NCBI GenBank assembly: GCA_013042995.1
Contig: JABDPB010000026.1
Location: 1-51,597 of the forward strand
Direction: 5' to 3'
Source of the DNA: Ignavibacteriaceae bacterium
GTDB lineage: Bacteria; Bacteroidota; Ignavibacteria; Ignavibacteriales; Ignavibacteriaceae
DNA length: 51,597 nucleotides
In this document: piece by piece, positions 1 to 8,270 of the stretch
Position numbering within the stretch: position 1 is the stretch's first letter
Layout: the number at the start of each line of letters is the position of its first letter
The notes under the pieces: generated by a model
What the model was told of the DNA's origin: nothing
Databases searched by the model: none
What the model saw: only the letters and a program-made list of their open reading frames with translations
Made by a program: the position numbers and the translations under genes

Positions 1-2
1 TA

Positions 3-986
3 CTTGTTGAACTTGCTCAAATTTGCCTTGTTGAAGGAAAGTTAGATCTAGCACAGGAAATTTTTAAGAAAGCTAACAAACTTAGTACTAATGATTTTGC
101 TAAGGCGGAGTCATTTCTTGGTTTGGCGGATGTCTTCAGCAGAAAAGCAAATTGGTTGAGGAGTTTGGAAATGATTAGCCAGGCAAAGCATTTATATAAA
201 TCATCAGATGATTACAAAGGAATAGCCAAATGCGAAAACCTTTTAGGTACTATTTATGGAGAGCTCGGCGATATATTAAAAGCTAAAAAGTACCTGCTTT
301 CAAGTTTATCATTAATCAAAACAGATGATGATATTGAACTTGCAGCAAACCTTTATACTAACCTGGGAATTGTAAATCATATCCAAGAACAAAGAAACGA
401 GTCAATAAAATACTTTGAAAAAGCATTAGAATTATATACTGCGCTTGATAACAAAAAGAACACTTCAAAGGTAAATTTAAATATTGGTTTAGTGCATTTT
501 GATACTGGTGATTATGATAATGCAATTCTTTATTTGGATAAAGCAATTGCGATAGCTAAAGAAGGAGATTATTTATCTACCCTTTGTCTTGTTTATCACG
601 CTAAATCGGAAGTACTATTGAAACAAAAAGACTATTACTATGCTTCTGAATTTGCAGATAAAGCATTAGAAATTGGCCATAATGCCGATGATAAACTTAC
701 GATTGCTGATATATATAAAGTAAAGGGAATAGTAGCAAGAGAATCAAATGATTTTGAAGCTGCGGAAACTTATCTGCTAAATAGCTTGAGAATTAATCAA
801 AGCTTTAGCAATGAAATGAACGCCGCAGAAGTATCATTTGAGCTGGGTATTTTGTATGAAAAGTCAAACGACTTAACATCTAAAAAATCATATTTCAATA
901 AGTCAAAAGAGTACTTTAGTACTGTAGGCGCACCTGCAAAGGTGGAAATGATTAATGAACTTTTAGAATTTAATTCTGCATCATAG
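3..986 (+). CDS. TPR repeat protein, 5' end cut by window
   Basis: The reading frame is open from base 3 with no start codon, so this is the C-terminal part of a protein that begins outside the window; a TTG at 123 is internal and not the start. The visible 327 residues are stacked 34-residue-like helical repeats of the tetratricopeptide type, with recurring A-x-x-Y/L-x-x-A patterns (for example NESIKYFEKALELYTALD). No DNA-binding or enzymatic domain is visible. It is paralogous to the TPR proteins at 1011 and 4613: all three carry a matching stretch around AKCENLLGT/AKVENLWGI and a shared C-terminal repeat. By comparison with the 411-residue paralogue about 80-90 N-terminal residues are missing. 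The next gene starts 24 bases downstream, so the two are probably co-transcribed. The role is unknown; TPRs usually mediate protein-protein contacts. Confidence 0.85.
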   Translation, partial: LVELAQICLVEGKLDLAQEIFKKANKLSTNDFAKAESFLGLADVFSRKANWLRSLEMISQAKHLYKSSDDYKGIAKCENLLGTIYGELGDILKAKKYLLSSLSLIKTDDDIELAANLYTNLGIVNHIQEQRNESIKYFEKALELYTALDNKKNTSKVNLNIGLVHFDTGDYDNAILYLDKAIAIAKEGDYLSTLCLVYHAKSEVLLKQKDYYYASEFADKALEIGHNADDKLTIADIYKVKGIVARESNDFEAAETYLLNSLRINQSFSNEMNAAEVSFELGILYEKSNDLTSKKSYFNKSKEYFSTVGAPAKVEMINELLEFNSAS

Positions 987-1010
987 TAATTTGCTTCTGA
1001 AGAGGTAAAA

Positions 1011-2246
1011 ATGAATGAAAATAAAATAATTATCGATCTAAAGGAACTTCTGAATTCGTACTTAACGGAATCTTTTGCCAAAGATTTTATGAAAGTACTG
1101 GAGGAGGATATTTCCTTAATAACAGGTAAAAATTCAAATTTCTCTGATCTAGATAAGGACCAGATTGAATATGAAATGCCGGAAGGGTTTACCTACAGAA
1201 TTAGTATTGACAAAATAATTACACTATGCAGTAAACTGCTTACGGAAGAGAAATATTTCAACCTACTGTTGGATCTATCACAACTAATGCTATTTGCAGG
1301 TGAGGTTTCTTATTCCTTAGAAATAGCTGAAAACTTACTTGGCAGGCTTCATTCAAATGGAATACACACAAACATTAAGGCTGAAACTAATTTGATGATT
1401 TCCAAAATTTATTGGTCGCAAGCCTATTGGGATGATTGCTACTACTTTATAAATGAAGCAATTAAAATATTTAATTCAGTTGACAATGAAGATGGTATTG
1501 CAAAATGTGAAAATATGCTTGGAACGTTATATGGCGAAAAAGGTGAATTCGATAAAGCTAAAACTCATCTTGAAAAAGCATTAAAACATTTACATGGTGA
1601 AGAAGGTAATTCAACACGGGCAATGATACAAACAAACCTTGGTGTTATTAATACAATTAAAGGAAATTTTGAGAAAGCAGTCTGGAATTACAAGAACGCT
1701 TCGGAAAGATTTGAGGAACTTCAGGATAATAGAAGATTAGCTCGTGTTTATCATAATCTTGGAATGCTGTACTGCCAGATGGAAAAATATGATGATGCAC
1801 TTGATGAATTCAATAAATGCATAACAATATCTAAGGAAATGAATTATTTGTCCAATTGTGCAGTGGCATATATAGGTAAAGCTCATATTTATAGTAAACA
1901 GGACAATTCAGCTCTTGCTGATGCTTATACAGACAAAGCAATGGAAATTGCTTACAAAATAAATGACACTCTCTCTATTGCAGATATTTATAAAATAAAG
2001 GGAATGGTCCAAAGCAACATGGAAAACTATGAGCTCTCTGAAGAAATGCTGGAAAACAGCTTAAGACTTAATAAAGACTTTGAAAGTAAACTAAATGAGG
2101 CTGAAAGCTCTGCTGAACTTGGAAAATTATTAGAAAAAACAGATAGGGAAAAGGAAGCCAAGCAATACATAAAGATTGCAAATAATTTCTTCAAAAGTTA
2201 TAAAGATCGGCTATCTACTGCTGGATTAGTAGATCAAAGTATCTAA
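1011..2246 (+). CDS. TPR repeat protein (paralogue 2)
   Basis: 411 residues with no signal peptide or membrane segment, so probably cytoplasmic. The first ~90 residues are helical and acidic without a recognised domain; residues from about 95 to 400 are TPR-like repeats. Signature stretches shared with its two neighbours are GIAKCENMLGTLYGEKGEF and the C-terminal LSIADIYKIKGMVQSN block. The ATG at 1011 is preceded by AAGAGG about five bases upstream, a fair Shine-Dalgarno site. A lipoprotein gene follows after 24 bases, suggesting one operon of TPR and lipoprotein genes. The partner and function cannot be read from the sequence; a scaffold role is the default for TPR proteins. Assignment as a TPR protein is firm, the biological role is not. 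Confidence 0.88.
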   Translation: MNENKIIIDLKELLNSYLTESFAKDFMKVLEEDISLITGKNSNFSDLDKDQIEYEMPEGFTYRISIDKIITLCSKLLTEEKYFNLLLDLSQLMLFAGEVSYSLEIAENLLGRLHSNGIHTNIKAETNLMISKIYWSQAYWDDCYYFINEAIKIFNSVDNEDGIAKCENMLGTLYGEKGEFDKAKTHLEKALKHLHGEEGNSTRAMIQTNLGVINTIKGNFEKAVWNYKNASERFEELQDNRRLARVYHNLGMLYCQMEKYDDALDEFNKCITISKEMNYLSNCAVAYIGKAHIYSKQDNSALADAYTDKAMEIAYKINDTLSIADIYKIKGMVQSNMENYELSEEMLENSLRLNKDFESKLNEAESSAELGKLLEKTDREKEAKQYIKIANNFFKSYKDRLSTAGLVDQSI

Positions 2247-2270
2247 CAAAATTTTTAACGGGGGCTAAAA

Positions 2271-2873
2271 ATGAAATCTATTCTTACTTTAATCACAATA
2301 ACTTTTTTATTTTTTGGATGTCAGGAATCGTCTAATATCACCGATCCGCTTGAAAACACAACAAAAACTACATTTAATAAATATCCTGAGGCCAATTACG
2401 ATCTAATTCTTCTTCCTACAAAGGCGCCAGAATGGCAAGATAGCAGTTTTACAGTAAGCAAAGAGATTAATGGCGATTTTGGCGGATTTATTTATTTGAA
2501 TAAGTATTATATAGATGCAAGCGGTAACCAAATTGACATAGAAGCAAGATTAACAATTCCTGCACACGCTTTTCAGGGAACAAAAACTATTACTATTACT
2601 GTCGATGATAATTTTGCTGCTCTTCGTTTTTCACCATCAATGACATTTACAAAGAACTTGAAGCTATATACTTATTTCTCAGGTTTACACCTAAATGGGA
2701 TCAAACAAAAGAGTTTGGATTTTGTTTATATAGCAAATGGTGGATCAATTGAACTTCTAAAAAAGAAAGGGGTTAAAATATTTCCGAAATGGGGAATACT
2801 TCAAGTGAACAGTGCAGAGTTACCTCACTTTTCAAGATTTGGATGGGTTCGTAAGCAAGCATCTGGTATTTAA
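2271..2873 (+). CDS. lipoprotein with beta-sandwich (ZU5-like) domain, copy 1
   Basis: 200 residues beginning with a short basic start and hydrophobic core ending in LFFGC, a lipobox with the lipidated cysteine at residue 17, so the mature protein is a membrane-anchored lipoprotein. After a ~25-residue Asn/Thr-rich linker comes one domain with the pattern VSKEINGDFGG, a K/YYI strand, a LTIPAHAFQGT turn, an ITITVDDNFA strand and a closing LPHFSRFGW motif. This is the layout of small beta-sandwich domains of ZU5-like type (inference by pattern; no search run). Two paralogues follow at 2918 and 3963. ATG at 2271 sits after a GGGGGC run. The likely location is the outer membrane or periplasm. The function is unknown. 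Confidence 0.85.
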   Translation: MKSILTLITITFLFFGCQESSNITDPLENTTKTTFNKYPEANYDLILLPTKAPEWQDSSFTVSKEINGDFGGFIYLNKYYIDASGNQIDIEARLTIPAHAFQGTKTITITVDDNFAALRFSPSMTFTKNLKLYTYFSGLHLNGIKQKSLDFVYIANGGSIELLKKKGVKIFPKWGILQVNSAELPHFSRFGWVRKQASGI

Positions 2874-2917
2874 TTAATCTCTTATTTAAGAAAAACTTAA
2901 ATATTCTAAGATTCAAA

Positions 2918-3547
2918 ATGAAAACTCTACTTACTTCAATATTCTTAATAATAATACTGGTTGGATGTCAGGATACTACCAATATAACCGACCCACTTCA
3001 TAGTACTAATCCAATGAATCTTAACAAGAGCTACGATAGGGATGACTATGGTTTTGATTTAATTCAACTTCCTACCAAGTCGCCCGAATGGCAAGATAGT
3101 GTATTTACTGTAAGCAAAGAGATTGATGGAGAAGACGGCGGTAATGTTACATTGTTCAAGTATTATATAACAGAAAGTGGCTGGCCGTTTTACATTTACG
3201 CTACGCTGGATATACCAGAAAATGCATTTCAAGGTACGAAGATAATAACGATGACATTGGATGAAGAATTCGCTACAATACATTTTTATCCTGAAACTCA
3301 AACTAACTGGTATAAGCCGTTTATTTTAAATCAATACTTTCAAGGATTGGATTATGTAGGATTATTCAGTAAATACATGATCATGACATTGGAGGATTTT
3401 GATTTTGTTTACCAAAATCAGAATGGGCAAGTGGAGACAGTTAAGAAAGATGCATTTCAATTTAATAGACAATTGGGATTAATTAAAGTTCAAGGGGCAA
3501 ACTTAACTCACTTTTCTAGATATGGTTGGATACGAAAACAGGGTTAA
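2918..3547 (+). CDS. lipoprotein with beta-sandwich (ZU5-like) domain, copy 2
   Basis: 209 residues with a type II signal peptide, lipobox LVGC, cysteine at residue 17. The mature part repeats the architecture of the gene at 2271: SPEWQDSVFTVSKEIDG, a GG turn, a IPENAFQGTK turn, ITMTLDEEFATIHF, and the terminal LTHFSRYGWIRKQG. It carries a small insertion around residue 135-150 relative to copies 1 and 3. It starts 44 bases after copy 1 without an obvious ribosome site. The closeness to copy 1 in sequence and position suggests local gene duplication. It is probably exported and anchored in a membrane; the ligand or partner is unknown. Confidence 0.85.
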   Translation: MKTLLTSIFLIIILVGCQDTTNITDPLHSTNPMNLNKSYDRDDYGFDLIQLPTKSPEWQDSVFTVSKEIDGEDGGNVTLFKYYITESGWPFYIYATLDIPENAFQGTKIITMTLDEEFATIHFYPETQTNWYKPFILNQYFQGLDYVGLFSKYMIMTLEDFDFVYQNQNGQVETVKKDAFQFNRQLGLIKVQGANLTHFSRYGWIRKQG

Positions 3548-3962
3548 GAAAACAGATGATTATTTTGTTAAGATCAAATTACTAGTTTGAAAATATTTTT
3601 GAATAAACCTCTATCCAAAACTTAATTTAACACACCTAATTTATTTCCTAATATTCAATCTCACACTACAATCTTCATCTCAATTATCTAAAATTATTGC
3701 TAAACGGAAACTATTTTTTCGATAAATTTTTAGAAAAAAATTAACCTGTTGCAATTCGAAATGTTGTCCCGTTTTAATACAATTCACACTTTTCCCTCTG
3801 CTTCTAACTCCTTAATATTGTTGATTTTACAGCAATATTAAGGCTATGTAAATCAAGGTTTTCGGCACACCGATTGACTACTAGACATGCCTTATTTAAT
3901 AGAACATCTAAAATTTTAACTTGCAAAAAAAATATAGAAGTAAAAGGACAATTAGAGAATAA
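3548..3962 (+). other. 415-base intergenic stretch, no gene seen
   Basis: This very AT-rich stretch separates lipoprotein copies 2 and 3. I find no credible open reading frame, tRNA or terminator with a U tract. Its one clear structure is the inverted repeat listed at 3810-3843. It presumably carries the promoter of the gene at 3963, but no convincing promoter could be placed. Confidence 0.6.
3810..3843. repeat. perfect 11-bp inverted repeat (hairpin)
   Basis: The left arm CCTTAATATTG (3810-3820) is the exact reverse complement of the right arm CAATATTAAGG (3833-3843). Inner bases can extend the stem by three pairs (one wobble), leaving a six-base loop. No T run follows on either strand, so it is not a standard intrinsic terminator. 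It may be an operator, a cruciform-forming site or the remains of a mobile palindrome. Confidence 0.7.
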
Positions 3963-4592
3963 ATGAAAAATTTGTCATTGGGAATAATTCTAATCTTGGT
4001 TTTCACATTAGGTTGTGAGGACACATCTAATATTGTAAACCCGGTAGTTAATACTAATATTGAAAGTTCTTACAAAGTAACAGATTTCGATTACGAATTA
4101 ATTCCACTTCCTCCGAAATCCGCTCTGTGGAGCGATAGTATTTTAACTGTAAGCCAAACGATTGACGGCAGTGTGGGTGGAAGAATAATTATGGATAAGT
4201 ATTACATAGCTGCAAGTGGTGATTCTGTTATTCTAGAGGCTGATTTAATAATTGAACCTGGCTCCTTCCAGGGAATTGAAACTATAACAATGACGATAGA
4301 CGATGAGTTTGCAGCAATACATTTCTTTCCAGAAATGTATTTCCAGGACACATTGAAGCTAACTCAAAGGTTTAAAGGATTAGATCTTGCTAATTTTGAA
4401 AAGGGTAAATTGGATTTTGTCTTTATCCATGAAGACGGTACAATCGAGCTTATTCAAAGAGAAGGATTAAAAATAAATAAAAAGAAAGGTTCAGTTAAAG
4501 TCAACAACGCTAGACTGCTTCATTTTTCAAGATATGGGTGGATTCGGAGTCCAGAGGGTCCAATTCCTTACCCGACACCTGTAGCCGAATAA
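3963..4592 (+). CDS. lipoprotein with beta-sandwich (ZU5-like) domain, copy 3
   Basis: 209 residues with a lipoprotein signal peptide, lipobox TLGC, cysteine at residue 18. The mature domain matches copies 1 and 2: LWSDSILTVSQTIDG, GG, IEPGSFQGIETITMT, DDEFAAIHFFPE, then LLHFSRYGWIR. A Pro-rich tail of about 15 residues (GPIPYPTPVAE at the end) is unique to this copy. The TPR gene at 4613 starts only 20 bases downstream, so this lipoprotein and that TPR protein are likely one transcript, mirroring the TPR/lipoprotein arrangement upstream. The function is unknown. Confidence 0.85.
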   Translation: MKNLSLGIILILVFTLGCEDTSNIVNPVVNTNIESSYKVTDFDYELIPLPPKSALWSDSILTVSQTIDGSVGGRIIMDKYYIAASGDSVILEADLIIEPGSFQGIETITMTIDDEFAAIHFFPEMYFQDTLKLTQRFKGLDLANFEKGKLDFVFIHEDGTIELIQREGLKINKKKGSVKVNNARLLHFSRYGWIRSPEGPIPYPTPVAE

Positions 4593-4612
4593 AACATTAA
4601 TTAAAAGATGGA

Positions 4613-5782
4613 ATGAAAAGAATTCACAAAATAATAGATGGCTGGGAAGATAGTAAGGATGCAAAATCACTTCTTAGAGAAAAAATTGATGAGCTATTTT
4701 TCTCAATTACCAAAGAAGGATTAGATTCTGTAGATAAAATAAACGAGGTGAAAAATATTTTTTTACTTGTTAAATCTAACCACACCTTAGAACAACTAGT
4801 AGAATTCTCGCTTACCATTACTAACCAACTATTAATATCAAGAAAATTAAAAGAAGCTGAATACGTATTAAATACAATTCTTGCAGAGGAAATTAACGAA
4901 ACTATTGAAGCAGAAATTTTTCTACTGCTAGCAGATGTTACGATACGAGAATGCCGCTGGGATGAATGTTTGCGGTTGCTAAGTGAAGCAAAAATTATAT
5001 TTGAAAAACATTCAGACAACTTTGGAAGGGCAAAAGTAGAAAATCTCTGGGGAATATTTCAGGGTGAGAGAGGTGAAATAGACCTGGCCAAAGATCACTT
5101 TAAAATTGGGCTTAGTCTCATAAATTTAAAAGAGAATCCTGATTTGGCTGCACAGTTGGAATCAAACCTGGCAATAACGGAAATTATCTGTTATAATTTC
5201 GTTTCTGCTGAAAAATATTTAAAGAATGGTTTAAATGCATTCCCTGATTCTGAAGATAACCGCTGGCTTGCCGAAATGATTCATAATTATGGTACACTTC
5301 ATCTTCATAAAAAAAATTACAAACAAGCACTTGAAGATTTTGATGGTGTTATTGAAATTGCAGAAGAAAATAATCACTTGGAAATATTAACAATATCAAA
5401 AGGCGCTAAAGCTCTTACATTATTACGCTTAAACAGAATTGACGATGGGATAGAACTTGCAGAAGAATCTTTATTGTTAGCACAACAAACTAAAGATAAG
5501 CTCGCAATAGCCGATATTAATAAAGTAATAGGAATTGGTGAAAGATTAAACGGAAATTACAAAAATGCAGAGGAGTATCTGCAAAATAGTTATAATCTTA
5601 ATATGCAATGGAATAATAATTTAAACGCCGCCGACTCTGCATTTGAACTTGCTGTTCTATTTAAGGAGACAATTAATATTGAAAAGAGTAAAGCCTGGTA
5701 TAAAATTGCTTCGAATTATTTTGAAAGTATCGGTGCAAAAAACAGATTAAAGAGCCTGGAGGAATTTATAAACTCAGTTTAA
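4613..5782 (+). CDS. TPR repeat protein (paralogue 3)
   Basis: 389 residues, no signal peptide, cytoplasmic by prediction. After ~95 helical residues the rest is TPR-like, with the family marks GRAKVENLWGIFQGERGE and LAIADINKVIGIGERLNGN that align to the genes at 3 and 1011. The start ATG follows AGATGGA, a weak ribosome site. The gene ends 9 bases before the stop codon of the convergent cobalamin adenosyltransferase gene. It completes an array of three TPR and three lipoprotein genes. No catalytic residues are visible. Confidence 0.87.
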   Translation: MKRIHKIIDGWEDSKDAKSLLREKIDELFFSITKEGLDSVDKINEVKNIFLLVKSNHTLEQLVEFSLTITNQLLISRKLKEAEYVLNTILAEEINETIEAEIFLLLADVTIRECRWDECLRLLSEAKIIFEKHSDNFGRAKVENLWGIFQGERGEIDLAKDHFKIGLSLINLKENPDLAAQLESNLAITEIICYNFVSAEKYLKNGLNAFPDSEDNRWLAEMIHNYGTLHLHKKNYKQALEDFDGVIEIAEENNHLEILTISKGAKALTLLRLNRIDDGIELAEESLLLAQQTKDKLAIADINKVIGIGERLNGNYKNAEEYLQNSYNLNMQWNNNLNAADSAFELAVLFKETINIEKSKAWYKIASNYFESIGAKNRLKSLEEFINSV

Positions 5783-5791
5783 GTTGCCTGG

Positions 5792-6325
5792 CTAACTTTC
5801 AATTCCCCTTCTAGATGTAATCCCCTTTTGATAATAATGTTTTACCTCTTTCATTTCAGTAACAAGATCTGCTACCTCTATCAGCTCCTGGGGGCAATAT
5901 CTTCCTGTGAAAATCAGTTCCACATTTTTTGATTTTTTACTAATTATTTCAATCAGCTCTTCAGTTTTAATCAGCTTAAAATAAATTGCAACAATTGATT
6001 CATCAAGAATAATTAAATCATATTCACCGCTGAGCATTTTTTCTTTAGCGGTTTGCAAACCTTTTTTTGCTTTTTCCACCTCATCCTTTCCGGGAAGTTC
6101 TTTTTTATAAACAAATTCATCGCCGCCAAACTGTTCAATTTTAATCCAGTCATTTAAATATTTTAAGCTGTTGAGTTCGTTGTAAGGAAATTCTTTCATA
6201 AACTGTGCAATGTATGTCCTCAATCCAAAACCTGCCGCTCGTACAGCCTGTCCAATTGCCGCAGTGGATTTTCCTTTTCCGTTCCCAGTGTAGATTTGTA
6301 CGAAGCCTTGTTCTAATTTATTCAT
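5792..6325 (-). CDS. cobO: cob(I)alamin adenosyltransferase, CobO/BtuR type
   Basis: 177 residues, the usual length of this family. It transfers the adenosyl group of ATP to cob(I)alamin or corrinoid to make the coenzyme B12 form. The N-terminal P-loop is the family-specific GNGKGKSTAAIG (residues ~14-25). The Walker B-like strand LIILDES lies near residue 105, and the C-terminal signature around VTEMKEVKHYYQKGI with a following RRGIES is complete. It stands alone; no other cobalamin gene and no B12 riboswitch is visible around it, so it may serve salvage of corrinoids. The ATG at 6325 is the only sensible start. Confidence 0.93.
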   Translation of the reverse strand: MNKLEQGFVQIYTGNGKGKSTAAIGQAVRAAGFGLRTYIAQFMKEFPYNELNSLKYLNDWIKIEQFGGDEFVYKKELPGKDEVEKAKKGLQTAKEKMLSGEYDLIILDESIVAIYFKLIKTEELIEIISKKSKNVELIFTGRYCPQELIEVADLVTEMKEVKHYYQKGITSRRGIES

Positions 6326-6430
6326 AGATAGTCACTTTACTCGAAATTAATAGAAAATAATATCGTGTAACAATTTAAGGAATAAAGTAAAAATAGATTT
6401 GTAATAATTAAAGAGAAGGGGGAAATGTTT

Positions 6431-7381
6431 TTAAGCTTTTAAAGTAAAGGTTTCTCCAATATCTCTAAGGCCAATTTTAATTTTATAGTGCTTGCTTGAT
6501 TTATTCATCCATCTTAAGGGCTCATAAATCATATCGCCGCTATCAAAAGTTTTACAGTGTATAGGAATAAAGTACTTTGCACCAAGATGATATTCAGCCA
6601 TCACCAGTGCTTCTTCAGGAGTGCAGTGATATTTCCGCCATGGTTTGTAAGCACCGATAGGCATAATAGCAATATCCACATTTTCATTTCTGTGCTTTTT
6701 AAATTTATTGGAAAACGTTGTATCGCCGCCGAACAAAATTTTCTTTCCTTTTCTTTCTAAAATAAATCCGTTATAACTTCTGCCATCTTCAAAATGTCCG
6801 CCTCTTCTATCTTTTTCGCCAGGGTAACGCCATCCAAAATGTTTTACTTCAATTCCTTTAAAGTTTATTCCATTCAAAGTAATTCTTTCATCCCAATCAA
6901 TTTCTTGTAAAGATTTCCATTGAAGCTCTTCAATTACATCTTTTGTGTTGTAAGCAACGATACAATCCAACTCATCTGGGAATTTTTCTGTAAGTGTTTT
7001 CAGCGTTTTAAAATCCATGTGATCCATGTGTGCATGAGAAACTAGTACAATATCGGGTTTGGGAATTTCGTCTAACATTAATGCGGGAAGACTTGCTCTT
7101 TTAGGTCCGAGAATGAAACCTTCGAAGTAAACGCCAACGGCTTCAAAAAATACTGGATCTGTAAGAATATATTTGCCATAAAAATTTATTAAAACAGTTG
7201 CGTGTCCAATCCAAGCAATATTTATTTCATCATCTTTCCAGCCTACGACATCTGGTGTCGCCACAGGTTTGATCATATTTTCAACAGACGGCTTTCTCAT
7301 TCCTCTTGCAAATTTCTGAGGAATGATCATCGAGCCAAGTGCAGCTAATGAGCTATTTTTTATAAATCTTCTTCTATCCAC
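6431..7381 (-). CDS. Tat-exported metallo-beta-lactamase-fold hydrolase
   Basis: 316 residues. The N-terminus has RRRFIKNSS followed by a hydrophobic stretch, a twin-arginine signal, so it is probably exported folded. The zinc-binding motif SHAHMDHMD (HxHxDH) is present, with a downstream GGDTTFSNKF (metal Asp) and a final IPIHCKTF His. Together with the GHATVLI and TDPVF strands these place it in the UlaG/NAPE-PLD-like branch of metallo-beta-lactamase hydrolases, which cleave phosphodiesters or lactones; the substrate is not predictable. The start is GTG at 7381, supported by AAAGGA six bases upstream. Divergent from the gene at 7536. Confidence 0.85.
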   Translation of the reverse strand: MDRRRFIKNSSLAALGSMIIPQKFARGMRKPSVENMIKPVATPDVVGWKDDEINIAWIGHATVLINFYGKYILTDPVFFEAVGVYFEGFILGPKRASLPALMLDEIPKPDIVLVSHAHMDHMDFKTLKTLTEKFPDELDCIVAYNTKDVIEELQWKSLQEIDWDERITLNGINFKGIEVKHFGWRYPGEKDRRGGHFEDGRSYNGFILERKGKKILFGGDTTFSNKFKKHRNENVDIAIMPIGAYKPWRKYHCTPEEALVMAEYHLGAKYFIPIHCKTFDSGDMIYEPLRWMNKSSKHYKIKIGLRDIGETFTLKA

Positions 7382-7535
7382 TATTTTCCTTTAAACCAAT
7401 AATTCATTTTTAATACATCGGTTAGACGATTAAAATTATAAATAGATTCGCAAAAAAGACAGCTATTTAAAATTGATTCTAAATTTGATTAAAATTAGTT
7501 TGTATTGTTTATTATTTAATAAATAATCACTTAAA

Positions 7536-7808
7536 ATGATAGATATTCTCATATCTCTATTAATTGCTGGAATTGCAGGCGGAATTGCAAAATCTTTAGT
7601 TGGATTTGACCGCGGCGGATGCATCCTTTCAATTGTTGTAGGATTTATTGGTGCGCTAATCGGCTCATGGCTTGCCCGTGAAATGAACCTACCGGATCCT
7701 TTCCCCTTTTCAATAAGAGGAACAGAATACAAACTGATATGGACAATTGTAGGTGCTGTTATTTTTACTGCTGTTCTAGGTTTTATTGCCCCAAAGAAAA
7801 ATAAATAA
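7536..7808 (+). CDS. GlsB/YeaQ/YmgE-family small membrane protein
   Basis: 90 residues with three hydrophobic segments (about 1-20, 29-47 and 66-85) rich in small residues, including AGIAGGIAKSLVG and VGFIGALIGSWLAR. This is the pattern of the transglycosylase-associated protein family, found in many bacteria and often stress-induced; despite the name no enzyme activity is established. The MarR-type regulator gene starts 9 bases after its stop, so the regulator may control this gene. Confidence 0.8.
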   Translation: MIDILISLLIAGIAGGIAKSLVGFDRGGCILSIVVGFIGALIGSWLAREMNLPDPFPFSIRGTEYKLIWTIVGAVIFTAVLGFIAPKKNK

Positions 7809-7817
7809 CTTCATAAA

Positions 7818-8270
7818 ATGGGAACACACTTTAGAGGATCAAAAAAAGAAGTAACCGCTCTCGATACGTTTATTAAGCTAACACGTGCCTCTGAAACTTT
7901 AACTATGAAATTAAAACTAGCTTTAGACGATTATGGTTTAAGTGAAGGGCAGTTTGCTGTTCTCGATGCATTGTATCACCTAGGTTCTTTGTCACAGAAA
8001 GATTTGGGCAGCAGGCTTTTAAAGAGCGGTGGAAATATTACGATGGTTGTGGATAACCTGGAAAAATTGGATTATGTGCAGCGTAAACGCGGTAAATCCG
8101 ATAGGCGAATCTTTATGATCGAATTAACTTTAAAGGGGAGAAAGAAAATTGAAGAAACACTACCAGCACAAGTTCAGCTGATTACAAAAATGTTAAGTAC
8201 TTTAAGTAAACGTGAGCAAAGAGATTTACAAATCCATTGTAAAAAATTAGGTAAAAGAAACCAGAGTTAA
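7818..8270 (+). CDS. MarR-family transcriptional regulator
   Basis: 150 residues with the winged-helix layout of MarR: helix LKLALDDYGLSEGQFAVLDAL, recognition helix region LGSLSQKDLGSRLLKSGGN, and the wing YVQRKRGKSDRRIFMIELT with the typical D-R-R. Such proteins bind palindromic operators as dimers and release them on binding a small ligand or on oxidation. It follows the membrane protein gene by 9 bases. Its stop codon interlocks with that of the convergent sirtuin gene in the shared TTAA at 8267-8270. The ligand is unknown. Confidence 0.9.
   Translation: MGTHFRGSKKEVTALDTFIKLTRASETLTMKLKLALDDYGLSEGQFAVLDALYHLGSLSQKDLGSRLLKSGGNITMVVDNLEKLDYVQRKRGKSDRRIFMIELTLKGRKKIEETLPAQVQLITKMLSTLSKREQRDLQIHCKKLGKRNQS

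Noticed and set aside
3548..3962. Possible small gene or tRNA in the 415-base gap
   Set aside because: No open frame of note, no cloverleaf and no terminator found on reading.
5792..6325. B12 riboswitch near the cobalamin adenosyltransferase
   Set aside because: The short upstream region (6326-6430) lacks the conserved B12-box and has no room for the full riboswitch.
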